Source: Rothia nasimurium
Lineage (GTDB): Bacteria > Actinomycetota > Actinomycetes > Actinomycetales > Micrococcaceae
Length of the DNA stretch: 64,000 nucleotides
NCBI RefSeq assembly: GCF_928382285.1
Contig: NZ_CAKMSS010000004.1
Coordinates: 1-64,000 of the forward strand
Direction: 5' to 3'
Shown here: piece after piece, positions 16,482-24,843 of the stretch
Layout: every line of letters begins with the position of its first letter
Position numbering within the stretch: position 1 is the stretch's first letter
Notes under the pieces: generated by a model
The model's input: the letters and a program-made list of their open reading frames with translations, nothing else
The model's database searches: none
Told to the model about the DNA's origin: nothing
Made by a program: the position numbers and the translations under genes

Positions 16482-16745
16482 ATAGACTACAACCAAGGGG
16501 CTTGTTCAAAATCTGAGGAGTGAGGCAAGCTCACAGTGAGCGCAGGGCGTAATCTTTCTGAGACCAACTTACTACATAAATAATCTTGCTTATTAAAACA
16601 GAGGTTGATAAAGCATCTTGCACCACATATGAAAAGTTGAGGAGTTTCGAGTTAATCACGACTGCACAACGACTGTTCTTGAGTCAGGAACCATTATTTA
16701 CCCTGACACCAACAGAGTAGGTTGGTACTACTGGGAAAAATAGCC
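16482..16745. other. Intergenic region with a weak dispersed-repeat copy
   Basis: I see no gene here. GGGCTTGTTCAAAATCTG from about 16498, followed by GGCAAGCTCACAGTGAGCGCAGGG, resembles segments near 35960 and, more loosely, the 1637-1675 hairpin. Otherwise only A/T-rich DNA is visible. Confidence 0.3.
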
Positions 16746-17222
16746 TTGAAAACGTTTAAGCCCTTGCCCTCGGTTCTATTAGCTAGTTGCCTGTTGCTTG
16801 CTGCTTGTTCAGATAGTAACAGCGCTCAAAGCACGCCCACCCCCAGCCAAACAACACATCATACATCTACCCCATCTGCCAGCGTCACCCCACCCCTTCC
16901 ATCAGATGAAGCAGCAACACGTATCACCTTTGACTCTGAAACAATTGAGGGGCAACCTGGCGTTGCTGTCGAAGGTGTGGACTATTACCTCATCGCTTGG
17001 TGCTCTGACCATGGGGGCTTCTCAGCAGAAGTATGGGACGCTCAGGGGTTCATCATGTCGCAGGTTCTACCCTGCCTACCTCAACAAACTACCATGGCTA
17101 CAGCTTTAACCGGCCGAGGTCAGGAAATCTGGATTGAACTCAAAGGCGTATCAGGCGAGTACCTCAGCCAAGGGTTCGTAGAGATAGCCCCTATGCCAAC
17201 TCCTACCCCTGCCGACCAGTAA
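16746..17222 (+). CDS. Putative lipoprotein, unknown
   Basis: About 158 residues with a lipoprotein signal: basic start MKTFK, hydrophobic VLLASCLLLAAC and a lipobox LAAC near residue 21, then a Ser/Thr/Pro-rich spacer. The mature part has two or more Cys residues (IAWCSDHGG, QVLPCLPQQ) that may pair outside the cell. Start TTG at 16746 gives a compact signal peptide; a TTG at 16722 would add eight residues. I do not recognise the domain. It lies in the A/T-richer block after the second two-component system and may be one of its outputs. Confidence 0.65.
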   Translation: MKTFKPLPSVLLASCLLLAACSDSNSAQSTPTPSQTTHHTSTPSASVTPPLPSDEAATRITFDSETIEGQPGVAVEGVDYYLIAWCSDHGGFSAEVWDAQGFIMSQVLPCLPQQTTMATALTGRGQEIWIELKGVSGEYLSQGFVEIAPMPTPTPADQ

Positions 17223-17359
17223 CTTGATATGTGCTCATGCTGGATGAGGGGATTCGGCGATTGCTTGGGATATTTAAGCAGAGTGACAAAATATCGTTTT
17301 GCTCGCCTTTTTCTCTTCCGCGGGTCCACATACATCACTGCGAATAGGCGCTTGACTCT

Positions 17360-17674
17360 CTAAGAGGTGACCTTCAGCCCCACAATACCCGCCACAATCA
17401 TGAGCAGGAAGAGCACCTTAAGCAGGGAAACCGGCTCGGTGCCGGTCGCCATGGCGTAGAGGACGGTGACAGTCGCGCCGATTCCCACCCATACAGCATA
17501 AGCGGTACCGGTGGGCAACTCCCGCATGGCATAGGCCAGGCCCACCATGCTGAGAACCAGACCCCCAATAAAGACCAGGGTAGGGGTCAAGCGGGTCAGC
17601 CCCTCGGACTTACCCAGGGCCGTTGCCCAGACAGCTTCAAAGAGACCAGAAATAATCAGAATAAGCCAGTGCAT
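17360..17674 (-). CDS. SMR-family exporter, Gdx/SugE-like
   Basis: A 104-residue four-helix protein. GLFEAVWATALGKSEG near residue 10 carries the conserved Glu in the arrangement typical of Gdx (SugE) rather than EmrE, and helix 2-3 has RELPTGTAYAVWVGIGA. Gdx proteins export guanidinium in exchange for protons. The ATG at 17674 is preceded 8 bases upstream by TAGAAT and no good ribosome binding site, so it may be leaderless. A strong terminator hairpin lies just upstream (17714-17745), but I could not match a guanidine riboswitch. Confidence 0.85.
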   Translation of the reverse strand: MHWLILIISGLFEAVWATALGKSEGLTRLTPTLVFIGGLVLSMVGLAYAMRELPTGTAYAVWVGIGATVTVLYAMATGTEPVSLLKVLFLLMIVAGIVGLKVTS

Positions 17675-17682
17675 AAGCACCC

Positions 17683-17688
17683 ATTCTA
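17683..17688 (-). promoter_or_regulatory. Putative -10 element of the SMR gene
   Basis: TAGAAT on the minus strand lies 8 bases before the ATG at 17674. Confidence 0.45.
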
Positions 17689-17713
17689 GGGGCGCACTCG
17701 CACAGTTTAAAAC

Positions 17714-17745
17714 GATGAGGCCGGGTCCCCCGACCCGGCCTCATC
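17714..17745 (-). terminator. Intrinsic terminator upstream of the SMR gene
   Basis: A perfect 14-bp stem (GATGAGGCCGGGTC) with a 4-base loop is followed on the minus strand by GTTTTAAAC. It ends whatever is transcribed from 17750-19324. Confidence 0.75.
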
Positions 17746-18031
17746 CATACACACACATTTACACATCAGGGCTAGGCCCCATGCAAGAAACACACACTAC
17801 TGCTTTCTTGAGATTCTCCAGGACCACCCTGCGGGCGGCTGCTCTTTCGAACCTTGTACCTCTAGTATGGCGGAGCCTTCTTAAGCTCTTATATACCGTT
17901 CCTGTGTGCCAGCTGGGAATGTGGAGCGGTAGTCTGTCTAGGGTTCTTAGCTCGTGTGCAGGGAAAAACGTGCACACACGCCAAGAAACCTAGACAGCCC
18001 CCAGGCTGCGGGCGAAGCCTCTGCCCCTCAG
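17746..18031 (-). ncRNA. Possible structured non-coding segment between DUF418 and SMR genes
   Basis: No gene is visible. Two structures stand out: a long hairpin at 17934-17997 (CTGTCTAGG/CCTAGACAG plus TTCTT/AAGAA and an inner GTGTGCA/TGCACAC), and a small hairpin at 17784-17810 (CAAGAAA/TTTCTTG, with ACACACAC in its loop). On the minus strand they precede a terminator, so this could be a 3' untranslated region, an attenuator or a small RNA. I cannot assign it to a known family. Confidence 0.3.
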
Positions 18032-19324
18032 CTAATTCAGCCCGCCCTTACCGTAAGACATCCTGCGATGCAGGGCCTCTAGCGGGCCGGGCTTGCCCGC
18101 CGCATCAAGGGCCACCGCCACAAGAACCGTTACCAGCCACCCGGCGGTGCCAACCAGCAGGAGCACGGAGGCACCGGCGTCCGCAAAAAGCCCCAGGGCA
18201 AAGCCACCGAAGACCACTAAGAAAATCACCGACTGCAGCACATAGCCGGTCATAGACCGCTTACCCAGGGCGATCAGGGGTCGAAGCGGGGCAGGGACGG
18301 GGGCACCGGCGTCCACACGCTCCTGAACCCCGGCAAGCGCCAGCGCCAGCAGGGCAATAAAGCCCGGGCCGCCCAGAACCCCCAGGGTCATCGTGAGCAC
18401 CCCGAAAACGCCGGTAGGCAGCACACCCAGGGCCTCGAGCCCGGCAGGAATACCGGTGCCCAGGGCAGCAACCAGGCCAACCCCGGCCAGCCACACCAGC
18501 ACCCGGCGGTGACGCGCAGGGTCAGCCAGCACGCCCTCACGCGCCAGCACAAAACCCAGAAGCATCAGCGGGAGCAACATAAAAGCCTGCAACGGCACAC
18601 CGAGGAAGCTACCGAGCAGCACAATCAGGCCGTTGAGCAGTACCGACCAGTAGCTCGTTATGGGTAGTAGGCCGCCGCTGCTGCCCCCGCTCAGTAGCTC
18701 CTGGAGCTGGCCAGCGCCGAGCACCGCCTCAAGTAAAAGCACCCCGGCCAGAGCCACCAGGTTGGTCACGGCAAAGAGCGTTCCAGCGATCCAGAGCAGA
18801 ACCTTGGTGCGCACCGCAATCAGGCAGGCCATGAACAGGCCAATCAGGCCGTAAGCCAGCATGATGTCGCCCCAGAAGAGAAAGACCATGTGCAGGCCGC
18901 CAAAGATCGCCAGCATACCGTAGCGGCGGGCAATCACTCCGCGGGCCTTCGGTAGGGGGTAACCGCGCCGGTAGAGGCTGGCGGCAATCAGCCCCACACC
19001 AAAGCCCAGCAGGGTCGAGAACATGGGGAAGCCGCGGGCATGCACAAAGGAGGTGGTGAACATAATAGTCAGCTTGTCCCAGAAGCTCCCGTCGACCACC
19101 CGCCCGGTCATAGACGCCGGGCCGCCCGCAAAGAGCACCCAGGCTGTAGCCACGTTGGCTACCGCAATACCCCAGAGCATGAGCCCGCGGGCAACGTCGG
19201 GCACCAGCATGCGCGAGCGGGTGGATGACGCCTGGGCCTGTGATGGCTGAGGCTGCGGAGCCAAGGCCTGCGAGGGCTGAGCCTGTGGTTGTTGTCGATG
19301 AGAGGGCTGGATAGGGTGCTCCAT
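18032..19324 (-). CDS. DUF418-family membrane protein
   Basis: About 430 residues, many membrane helices. A Gln/Pro/Ala-rich cytoplasmic N-terminus (about residues 5-40) precedes VPDVARGLMLWGIAVANV. RYGMLAIFGGLHMVFLFWGDIMLAYGLIGLFM-like helices and the C-terminal LGKRSMTGYVLQS segment are typical of the YeiB/DUF418 family, whose role is poorly defined but may be in transport or envelope modification. ATG at 19324 has AAAGGT upstream and is preferred to an upstream start. No partner gene is adjacent. Confidence 0.82.
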   Translation of the reverse strand: MEHPIQPSHRQQPQAQPSQALAPQPQPSQAQASSTRSRMLVPDVARGLMLWGIAVANVATAWVLFAGGPASMTGRVVDGSFWDKLTIMFTTSFVHARGFPMFSTLLGFGVGLIAASLYRRGYPLPKARGVIARRYGMLAIFGGLHMVFLFWGDIMLAYGLIGLFMACLIAVRTKVLLWIAGTLFAVTNLVALAGVLLLEAVLGAGQLQELLSGGSSGGLLPITSYWSVLLNGLIVLLGSFLGVPLQAFMLLPLMLLGFVLAREGVLADPARHRRVLVWLAGVGLVAALGTGIPAGLEALGVLPTGVFGVLTMTLGVLGGPGFIALLALALAGVQERVDAGAPVPAPLRPLIALGKRSMTGYVLQSVIFLVVFGGFALGLFADAGASVLLLVGTAGWLVTVLVAVALDAAGKPGPLEALHRRMSYGKGGLN

Positions 19325-19672
19325 TGCTACCTTTCGTGTGTGGGTACCTACTTCTACCCTAGAGAAAACGAGTAGGTGGCGCATCCGCCGGACGGGTGAA
19401 AAGAGACCCTCAACAGTGAAAACAACTTAAACACCGATGGCGAGACCCCCATACTGGTCTCGCCATCGGTGAGTGAAAGCCGGGTTCAGCATTACCCGGT
19501 TTTCGAAGCACACACACATTCGCTTCTTGTAGCCTTTCGAGCTGTTATATCCATATAACCGCACTAGGCTTGAACTGGGTTTTGAGTTGCCTGGGAGCAA
19601 GCTGGGTATTTTTTCGGACGCCCGTGGGCGCTTCCCGGGCACGGGCAGGCACCGCCCCCCCCCGGGGAGTTC
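19325..19672 (-). other. Intergenic region with terminator and ACACAC hairpin
   Basis: There is no gene here. It contains a GAAGC/GCTTC hairpin at 19505-19526 with ACACACAC in the loop, GTAGCCTTTCGA at 19529-19540 (also found, reversed, at 35967-35978), and a strong terminator at 19433-19470. On the minus strand this follows the 19673-20011 gene. Confidence 0.35.
19433..19470 (-). terminator. Intrinsic terminator
   Basis: A perfect 15-bp stem (ACCGATGGCGAGACC) is followed on the minus strand by GTTTAAGTTGTTTT. It probably ends the minus-strand transcript that includes the 19673-20011 gene. Confidence 0.7.
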
Positions 19673-20011
19673 CTAGGAGAAGTAGCCAATCAGGAAGAAC
19701 CAGAGCACCGGGTTAGCCAGCACAGACACCACCAGAATCATGATGAACCAGGCCGTGTGCCGGGCAAAGCGCAGCAGACCCACCAGGGCCAGCACAAAGG
19801 CCAGGGTAGCCGCTACGACAGAAACAGCCATAAACCCCAAGAAGGTGGCCAGAACCGTTGAGGGCGACCCCACGTTCACCACGAAAGCCAACACCAGCGT
19901 CAGCACCGCCAGGCCCTCGGTCACCGCAGCTGCAAACAGCATCTGGGTGCTCTGTGGGCGGCGGGTGCGGGTAGAAGAAGGTGTTGATCGTAAAGCCATA
20001 CCCTCTAGCAT
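19673..20011 (-). CDS. Small membrane protein, unknown
   Basis: 112 residues. A Ser/Thr/Arg-rich N-terminus (about 20 residues) precedes three hydrophobic helices (LFAAAVTEGLAVLTLVLAFVV, LATFLGFMAVSVVAATLAFVL, WFIMILVVSVLANPVLWFFL). ATG at 20011 has GGGGAA 6 bases upstream; another ATG at 19999 is too close to its own ribosome binding sequence. It lies after a terminator that closes the ribosomal-protein operon. I do not recognise the family. Confidence 0.65.
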   Translation of the reverse strand: MLEGMALRSTPSSTRTRRPQSTQMLFAAAVTEGLAVLTLVLAFVVNVGSPSTVLATFLGFMAVSVVAATLAFVLALVGLLRFARHTAWFIMILVVSVLANPVLWFFLIGYFS

Positions 20012-20059
20012 GCCAGATTCCCCTGTGAAACCGCACCCGCTACCCTGCCCCACGCAAGA

Positions 20060-20093
20060 ACGCCCCGCTCCCCACCAAGGGGGAACGGGGCGT
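20060..20093 (-). terminator. Terminator of the rpsF-ssb-rpsR-rplI unit
   Basis: An ACGCCCCG.TCCCC stem with its near-complement lies 41 bases beyond the rplI stop, and TTCTTG follows on the minus strand. Confidence 0.65.
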
Positions 20094-20134
20094 CCTGATG
20101 CTGCTAGAAGCCTAGCGAATAATCCTCAAGGGAA

Positions 20135-20584
20135 TTACTCAGCTACAACGTCCAGCTCAACGTTAGCTACAACGTCTTCGTGCAGACGCACAGAAACGGT
20201 GTAAACGCCGGTGCGCTTGATAGCGGAACCGAGGTTGATCGCACGCTTGTCGACGGAGCCTGCGCCTGATGCCTCAATGGCGTCAGCAACGTGCTCAGCC
20301 TTAACGGTGCCGAAGAGGCGGCCGTCAGCGCCAGCCTTGTGAGCAACAACAACGGGCTTTGCTGACAGAGCAGCTGCGGTTGCCTTTGCTTCTTCAAGGT
20401 TAGCCTTGGCGCGAGCAGCGCGTGCTGCGCGGATGGACTCAACCTGCTTTTCGCCGCCTACAGTCCAGGTGACTGCGAAGCCACGGGGCAGCAGGTAGTT
20501 ACGTGCGTAGCCGTCCTTTACAGTGACGACGTCGCCAGCGGCACCGAGGCCGGTGACTTCCTGAGTAAGAATGATCTTAGCCAT
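20135..20584 (-). CDS. rplI: Ribosomal protein bL9
   Basis: 149 residues, the normal length. The N-terminal 23S-binding domain has [20 protein letters not shown] and [14 protein letters not shown], followed by a long helix (about 45-75) and the C-terminal domain with [16 protein letters not shown]. It is the last gene of the rpsF-ssb-rpsR-rplI unit, whose order is conserved in bacteria. ATG is used with a ribosome binding site in the 22-base gap after rpsR. Confidence 0.97.
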   Translation of the reverse strand: MAKIILTQEVTGLGAAGDVVTVKDGYARNYLLPRGFAVTWTVGGEKQVESIRAARAARAKANLEEAKATAAALSAKPVVVAHKAGADGRLFGTVKAEHVADAIEASGAGSVDKRAINLGSAIKRTGVYTVSVRLHEDVVANVELDVVAE

Positions 20585-20606
20585 GTTCTTCTACTCTCCT
20601 ATCGAT

Positions 20607-20843
20607 TTAGCGGCCAGCGCCTGAGTAGGGCAGCAGTGCAACTTCGCGGGCGTTCTTGATTGCCTGGGCGATCTTGCGCTGTTCCTGAACGGTCACGCCG
20701 GTGACGCGACGTGCACGGATCTTGCCGCGGTCGGAGATGAACTTACGCAGAAGTGCGACGTCCTTGTAGTCGATTACGGTGACGTCAGCAGCCTTCAGGG
20801 GGTTCTGCTTGGGTTTGGGCTTGCGGATTTCAGCCTTAGCCAT
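20607..20843 (-). CDS. rpsR: Ribosomal protein bS18
   Basis: 78 residues. [20 protein letters not shown], then [31 protein letters not shown], is the bS18 core that pairs with bS6 on the 30S platform. The N-terminus is basic. It lacks a zinc-ribbon Cys set, so it is the Zn-independent form. It lies between ssb and rplI in the conserved order. Start ATG with GAGCACC-type upstream sequence. Confidence 0.97.
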   Translation of the reverse strand: MAKAEIRKPKPKQNPLKAADVTVIDYKDVALLRKFISDRGKIRARRVTGVTVQEQRKIAQAIKNAREVALLPYSGAGR

Positions 20844-20973
20844 CGTGGTGCTCCTTTTTCTGGTGGGAGCCCGCGGGATAAACCGCGGGATGGATGAATA
20901 TTTTGTCTTGGTTCAAAGAAGGACGCCGGGCGCCCCTTCCCTTCTGCCGTGCAGGCGGTGCCTGCCCGGGGGT

Positions 20974-21642
20974 TTAGAAGGGGGGTTCGTCGTCTGCGCC
21001 GGATCCCCAGTCGTAGTTGCCACCGGACTGCTGGCCCCAGGGGTCAGCAGCGGGTGCCTGCTGGACAGGTGCGGCTTGGGGGGCTGCTGTGGGTGCGGCA
21101 GGGGCAGCGTTGAAGTTGCCCTGCTGTGCGCCGCCGGTGTTGCCACCGAAGCCGCCCTGGTTGCCGTAGCCTGCGCCGCCGCCGTAACCACCCTGGCCAC
21201 CGGCGTTGAAGCCGTTGCCCTGCTGGTTGCCGTAGCCGCCGCCGAAGCCCTGGTCGCCACCGAAGTTGCCACCTGAGCGCTGGTTGCGGGATACGTTAGC
21301 GGAGGCGAAGCGGAGTGAGGGACCGATTTCTTCGATCTCTAGCTCCATGCTGGTGCGGCGTTCGCCTTCTTTGGTTTCATACGAGCGAGACTTCAGACGG
21401 CCCTGCGCGATGACGCGCATGCCCTTCTTCAGGGTCTCGGCGACGTTCTCGGCAGCTTCACGCCAGACGCTGGCGCGCAGGAAGAGGGTCTCGCCTTCTT
21501 TCCATTCGCCGGACGCGCGGTCGAAGTTGCGGGGAGTCGAAGCGATCGTGAAGTTAGCTACCGCCGCACCGTTGGGGGTGAAGCGAAGCTCAGGATCGCC
21601 GGTCAGGTTACCGATGACGGTAATGACGGTATCGCCAGCCAT
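20974..21642 (-). CDS. ssb: Single-stranded DNA-binding protein SSB
   Basis: 222 residues. An OB-fold at 1-110 ([58 protein letters not shown]) precedes a long Gly/Asn/Gln-rich tail and the acidic tip DDEPPF, which recruits partner proteins. SSB coats single strands at forks. The tail is low complexity, with repeated GGYG and GQQ-type units. It sits between rpsF and rpsR as in other actinobacteria. Confidence 0.96.
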   Translation of the reverse strand: MAGDTVITVIGNLTGDPELRFTPNGAAVANFTIASTPRNFDRASGEWKEGETLFLRASVWREAAENVAETLKKGMRVIAQGRLKSRSYETKEGERRTSMELEIEEIGPSLRFASANVSRNQRSGGNFGGDQGFGGGYGNQQGNGFNAGGQGGYGGGAGYGNQGGFGGNTGGAQQGNFNAAPAAPTAAPQAAPVQQAPAADPWGQQSGGNYDWGSGADDEPPF

Positions 21643-21730
21643 GTGATGCCTCCAGTCGTAATAAGAGTAAGTATTTGAAGTTTTGCACGGGGGTCTGACA
21701 TTTTAGTGAACAGGGCCCCGTCTCAAACAT

Positions 21731-22036
21731 TTACTTGGAGGAGATCTGCTGATCTTCCGGGCGGATGATCTTGGTGCGCATGACGGATTCGTTCAGGTTC
21801 AGAACGCGGTCCAGTTCAGCAGCAGTCTCGGGGGTTGAGGTGAAGTTAACGACGGCGTAGATGCCTTCGGACTTCTTCTGGATTTCGTAAGCGAGCTTAC
21901 GGCGGCCCCAGATGTCCATGTTGTCAACGGTGCCGTTGTCCTTGGTGACAACTTCGAGGAACTTGGTGAGGGTGGGCTCTACAGCCTTGTCCTCTACCTC
22001 GGGGTTGAGGATAACCATCAGTTCGTATGCACGCAT
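21731..22036 (-). CDS. rpsF: Ribosomal protein bS6
   Basis: 101 residues: [16 protein letters not shown], then [23 protein letters not shown] and [17 protein letters not shown] are standard bS6. It binds bS18 and 16S rRNA. First gene of the ribosomal/SSB unit, with AAAGGAGG upstream. A short stem (GCTATGG/CCATAGC) just upstream of the ribosome binding site could be an S6:S18 leader, but I cannot confirm the expected CCG element. Confidence 0.97.
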   Translation of the reverse strand: MRAYELMVILNPEVEDKAVEPTLTKFLEVVTKDNGTVDNMDIWGRRKLAYEIQKKSEGIYAVVNFTSTPETAAELDRVLNLNESVMRTKIIRPEDQQISSK

Positions 22037-22212
22037 GATTAAACCCCTCCTTTGGGCTAAGCGGCTATGGGATTTCCATAGCAGGAGATTACGTACGGTC
22101 TGGCCGGTCTCAGGTGTTGGCCGAGCGCCAGCACAGACTTGACCAACTTTACCGCAGGACGCCCGGTTTGGGCAGGGGTGGCGCGGTTAAAGCGGTGTTG
22201 TTCACAGCACCA

Positions 22213-22566
22213 TTAGTAGATACGGCGGTTAGCCAGAGCGTTGAGGTAGCCCACGCGTACGGGGATGGTGAAGAGGTCCCAGATCATGACGATGACCAGG
22301 GGGATGTAGAAGATCCAGCCGATGAAGGGCACCGCTGCGGTGATACCGCCCGCAATGAGGTTACCTACGATGTAGAAGATGCCCATGATGGGCTGGCGCA
22401 GGTAGAACTTATGGGCCCCGAGCCACCAGAGGAAGAAGAAGAGCAGGTAGGCCACCAGGGTGGATTTGGCCTGCACGATGTAAACCGGCTGCCCCTGGGC
22501 AAAGGAGCGGGCGCGGCCGGGGTTGTTGATGTAGGTGGGCTGGTAGTGCTGGGGCTGTTCGGGCAT
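22213..22566 (-). CDS. TM2-domain membrane protein
   Basis: 117 residues. After a Pro/Gln/Tyr-rich N-terminus come two helices with the TM2 pattern LLFFFLWWLGAHKFYLRQPIMG, then GWIFYIPLVIVMIWDLFTIP. TM2 proteins are small two-helix proteins of unclear function, and the pattern with Gly-His-x-Phe-Tyr in the first helix is well matched. The ATG has a CAGGAG sequence directly upstream. It follows the larger membrane-anchored protein on the same strand. Confidence 0.85.
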   Translation of the reverse strand: MPEQPQHYQPTYINNPGRARSFAQGQPVYIVQAKSTLVAYLLFFFLWWLGAHKFYLRQPIMGIFYIVGNLIAGGITAAVPFIGWIFYIPLVIVMIWDLFTIPVRVGYLNALANRRIY

Positions 22567-22591
22567 GGTCTCCTGCCTTTAGAGGGTGGGC

Positions 22592-23866
22592 CTAGAGTGA
22601 GGCCACAAATTTTTGGAGGGTGGATTTGGAGGCTTCTTCCTCCACGATGGCTTGGCGTAGCTGGGCTTCGCTTTCTTCACTGCCACCAAGGCCCACGCTA
22701 ATACTTGCTTGGGCTCCATCTGAGACTACCTCAGCATTGATGTAAAAGGGGATGATTTCTCGTTGGGCTTTACCGTCAGCGAGGTAGGTAACCTCGAAGG
22801 TCGCCTGGCGGTAGCGTGAGGCCCTCCAGACGCGGGGGTCAGTGCGGTCTGGCACCAGGTAGAAGGCGGGACGATCGGTAAGCTCCCAGGAAACATCGTT
22901 AATAACAGCGGTGGAGTCCTCCCCGTGGAGGATCGAGGTAGGGCAGCCCGGGGCATCCAACCGTCGAGCACTTTCGCAACGCTCTAGCCAGGAGGTGATG
23001 AGGTTGTTGGTTTCGTTCCACATGCGCGGGGACGGGCGCACGTCGAGGGTGAGCTCCTGAGCACTTGTTCCGTCGCCCGGTAGAGGTGCGGTGACGGTGT
23101 GGTCGGCATGCCTGAGGGTGTAGTAGGAGCTGCTGGGCAGGGTGAAATCGTAGGTGCCAGGCAGGGTTGGGATTACCCACTGGTACCCGGCTTCTGTTTC
23201 TGTACGGCGCGTAACGGGAAGGTCGAGGGGGTGGCCGTTGACCTGCACCCCGGCGAGCGCTACCGGCGCGGTGAGGGTGAGGTAGGACTGGGCGGGGGTG
23301 GCAAGCTGCCAGCTGTCGTTGAAGGGCCCGGTGCGGGGTATCTGGGTGAGTGGCAGGGTGAGCTGGTGGTCTTGCCCGGCAACGGTGGCGAGGACGCTGG
23401 CTGTGACCTGCCCGGTGGCATCCTTACTGGTGCCGGTGATGGTGTAGTTTTCTACGCGCCCCTGGGCGGCGCGGTAGATGGAGTTGGTGAGGTAGGTGTA
23501 GGTGAAGTCGCTGTAGGCACCGCGGTCGATGCCGGCGATGTAGTCGCCGCGTTCGAGGGCGCTCATGTAGCGGTCCACGCTGTCTTCGGGGGTGTGGGTC
23601 AGGGAGAGGTAATTGCCGACAGCGGCCACGAGTACCGCCAGCAGAGTCACAAAGAGAGTGGTGAGGGTCAGGCGGACGCGGACGGTGCGGGCGTCCTTGC
23701 GGGTTAGGACGCCGGCGGCGCGCTCGGAGAACTCCCCGACCTGGCCCGGGATTCGGCTTACTCGCTGGATGGAGGTGGTGAAGGTGTCGCGCACAGCCTC
23801 GGGACGGGCATGGGAGACGGCACGGGCCAGCCACTGTTCGCCATCCTTTTTCTTGCGCTCAACCAT
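22592..23866 (-). CDS. Membrane-anchored extracytoplasmic protein, unknown
   Basis: 424 residues. A basic cytoplasmic segment (1-60) leads to one helix (LTLTTLFVTLLAVLVAAVG, about 67-86), then a large extracellular region containing DSVDRYMSALERGDYIAG and a later segment with two Cys residues (WLERCESARRLDAPGCPTS, about 305-325) that may form a disulfide. I do not recognise the domain, though the topology is like other actinobacterial envelope proteins. It is 25 bases upstream of the TM2 gene, probably in one unit. Confidence 0.72.
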   Translation of the reverse strand: MVERKKKDGEQWLARAVSHARPEAVRDTFTTSIQRVSRIPGQVGEFSERAAGVLTRKDARTVRVRLTLTTLFVTLLAVLVAAVGNYLSLTHTPEDSVDRYMSALERGDYIAGIDRGAYSDFTYTYLTNSIYRAAQGRVENYTITGTSKDATGQVTASVLATVAGQDHQLTLPLTQIPRTGPFNDSWQLATPAQSYLTLTAPVALAGVQVNGHPLDLPVTRRTETEAGYQWVIPTLPGTYDFTLPSSSYYTLRHADHTVTAPLPGDGTSAQELTLDVRPSPRMWNETNNLITSWLERCESARRLDAPGCPTSILHGEDSTAVINDVSWELTDRPAFYLVPDRTDPRVWRASRYRQATFEVTYLADGKAQREIIPFYINAEVVSDGAQASISVGLGGSEESEAQLRQAIVEEEASKSTLQKFVASL

Positions 23867-23892
23867 AGCTCTATTGTAAAGCCAAACAATAA

Positions 23893-23932
23893 GGGTGGTG
23901 ACTTCTTTCCCCTTGAGAAGAAGTCACCACCC
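23893..23932 (-). terminator. Terminator of the ABC exporter unit
   Basis: A 15-bp perfect stem (GGGTGGTGACTTCTT) lies just beyond the permease stop, and CTTATTGTTTGG follows on the minus strand. Confidence 0.7.
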
Positions 23933-23956
23933 ATGCCAGTCAAGAACTAGCTAGTT

Positions 23957-24841
23957 TTAGCCGCGGGTATCGGTAAGAGTAAACCGCAGGTAACCCAGCA
24001 GGGCAGGCACAGCCGCCCACAGGGCAAACCAGGCGCCACCTTCCAGGTAGCCTAAGTCGGCATCTTCACTCAGGTTATAGGTCAAAATAACCCGGCCCAG
24101 GCCCGACGGCAGGTAGTTGAAGGCGTCCGCCACCCACTCAAACTGACCCATAAAAATACTGGCAATAATGGGCAGAATCAGAAGCAGGAAAACCACCAGC
24201 ACAATACCGCCGGCGTTATTGCGGAAGAGGGCACCAAAGCCAAAGCCCATCCAGGACATAAACATGAAGTAAATACCTGCGGCGACCCAGTTCATCAGCA
24301 GGCCAGAGTTCATCTCCAGCGCCTCACGGATAGACTCATCCAGCACCGGGTAGCCAACCCAGAAAGCAATCGCAGCCAGGGCAAAACCGATGACGAAAGC
24401 ATAGAGGGAAATGACCAGGATTTTTGCCAGGTAGAGGGTGCTGCGACGAGGCACAACGGTCATAGAGGTATGAATAGACCGTGTGGCATATTCAGACCCA
24501 ATGAAGACCGCAGCAATTGAAGCAATCAGCATATTTGCCATATCAATACCCGAAACACCCAGGGTATATGCCATATTGGTAATACTTTCAATACCAGCAT
24601 TAGTGGACGCCATACCCTGCTCAGCCTGGGCCATGAGCTCCGGGCTGTCCATCATAGAGTTCAACACCTGGGAATAGAGGGGGGCCATACCCACCATCAC
24701 CACAGCCAACACCAGGGTCATCACCCAGTTAGTGGTCAGGGTACGGAACTTCAGGGCCTCAGACCGCATAACCCCCAAGAAGGAGAGCTTACGCCCAGCG
24801 AACTGGGAGGCTGACGCAGGAGCAGAAAGGGTAGCAGTCAT
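23957..24841 (-). CDS. ABC-2 type transporter permease
   Basis: 294 residues with six predicted helices. The segments VMTLVLAVVMVGMAPLY, NMLIASIAAVFIGSEYATRSIHTSM and ARILVISLYAFVIGFALAAIAFWVG-like regions are typical of ABC-2 permeases. IGSEYATRSI is a common motif in this group. It starts 3 bases after the ATPase stop, with AAGGAGAAC upstream, so the pair forms a two-gene exporter. The cargo is unknown (a lantibiotic, drug or lipid is possible). Confidence 0.87.
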   Translation of the reverse strand: MTATLSAPASASQFAGRKLSFLGVMRSEALKFRTLTTNWVMTLVLAVVMVGMAPLYSQVLNSMMDSPELMAQAEQGMASTNAGIESITNMAYTLGVSGIDMANMLIASIAAVFIGSEYATRSIHTSMTVVPRRSTLYLAKILVISLYAFVIGFALAAIAFWVGYPVLDESIREALEMNSGLLMNWVAAGIYFMFMSWMGFGFGALFRNNAGGIVLVVFLLLILPIIASIFMGQFEWVADAFNYLPSGLGRVILTYNLSEDADLGYLEGGAWFALWAAVPALLGYLRFTLTDTRG

Positions 24842-24843
24842 GA

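Noticed and set aside
17683-18031. Guanidine riboswitch upstream of the Gdx-like gene
   Set aside because: The gene type and the terminator position fit, and CTAGGGTTC occurs, but only on the wrong strand; the other ykkC or mini-ykkC elements are absent.
22040-22090. S6:S18 leader element upstream of rpsF
   Set aside because: A small stem is present, but the defining CCG bulge could not be placed with confidence.
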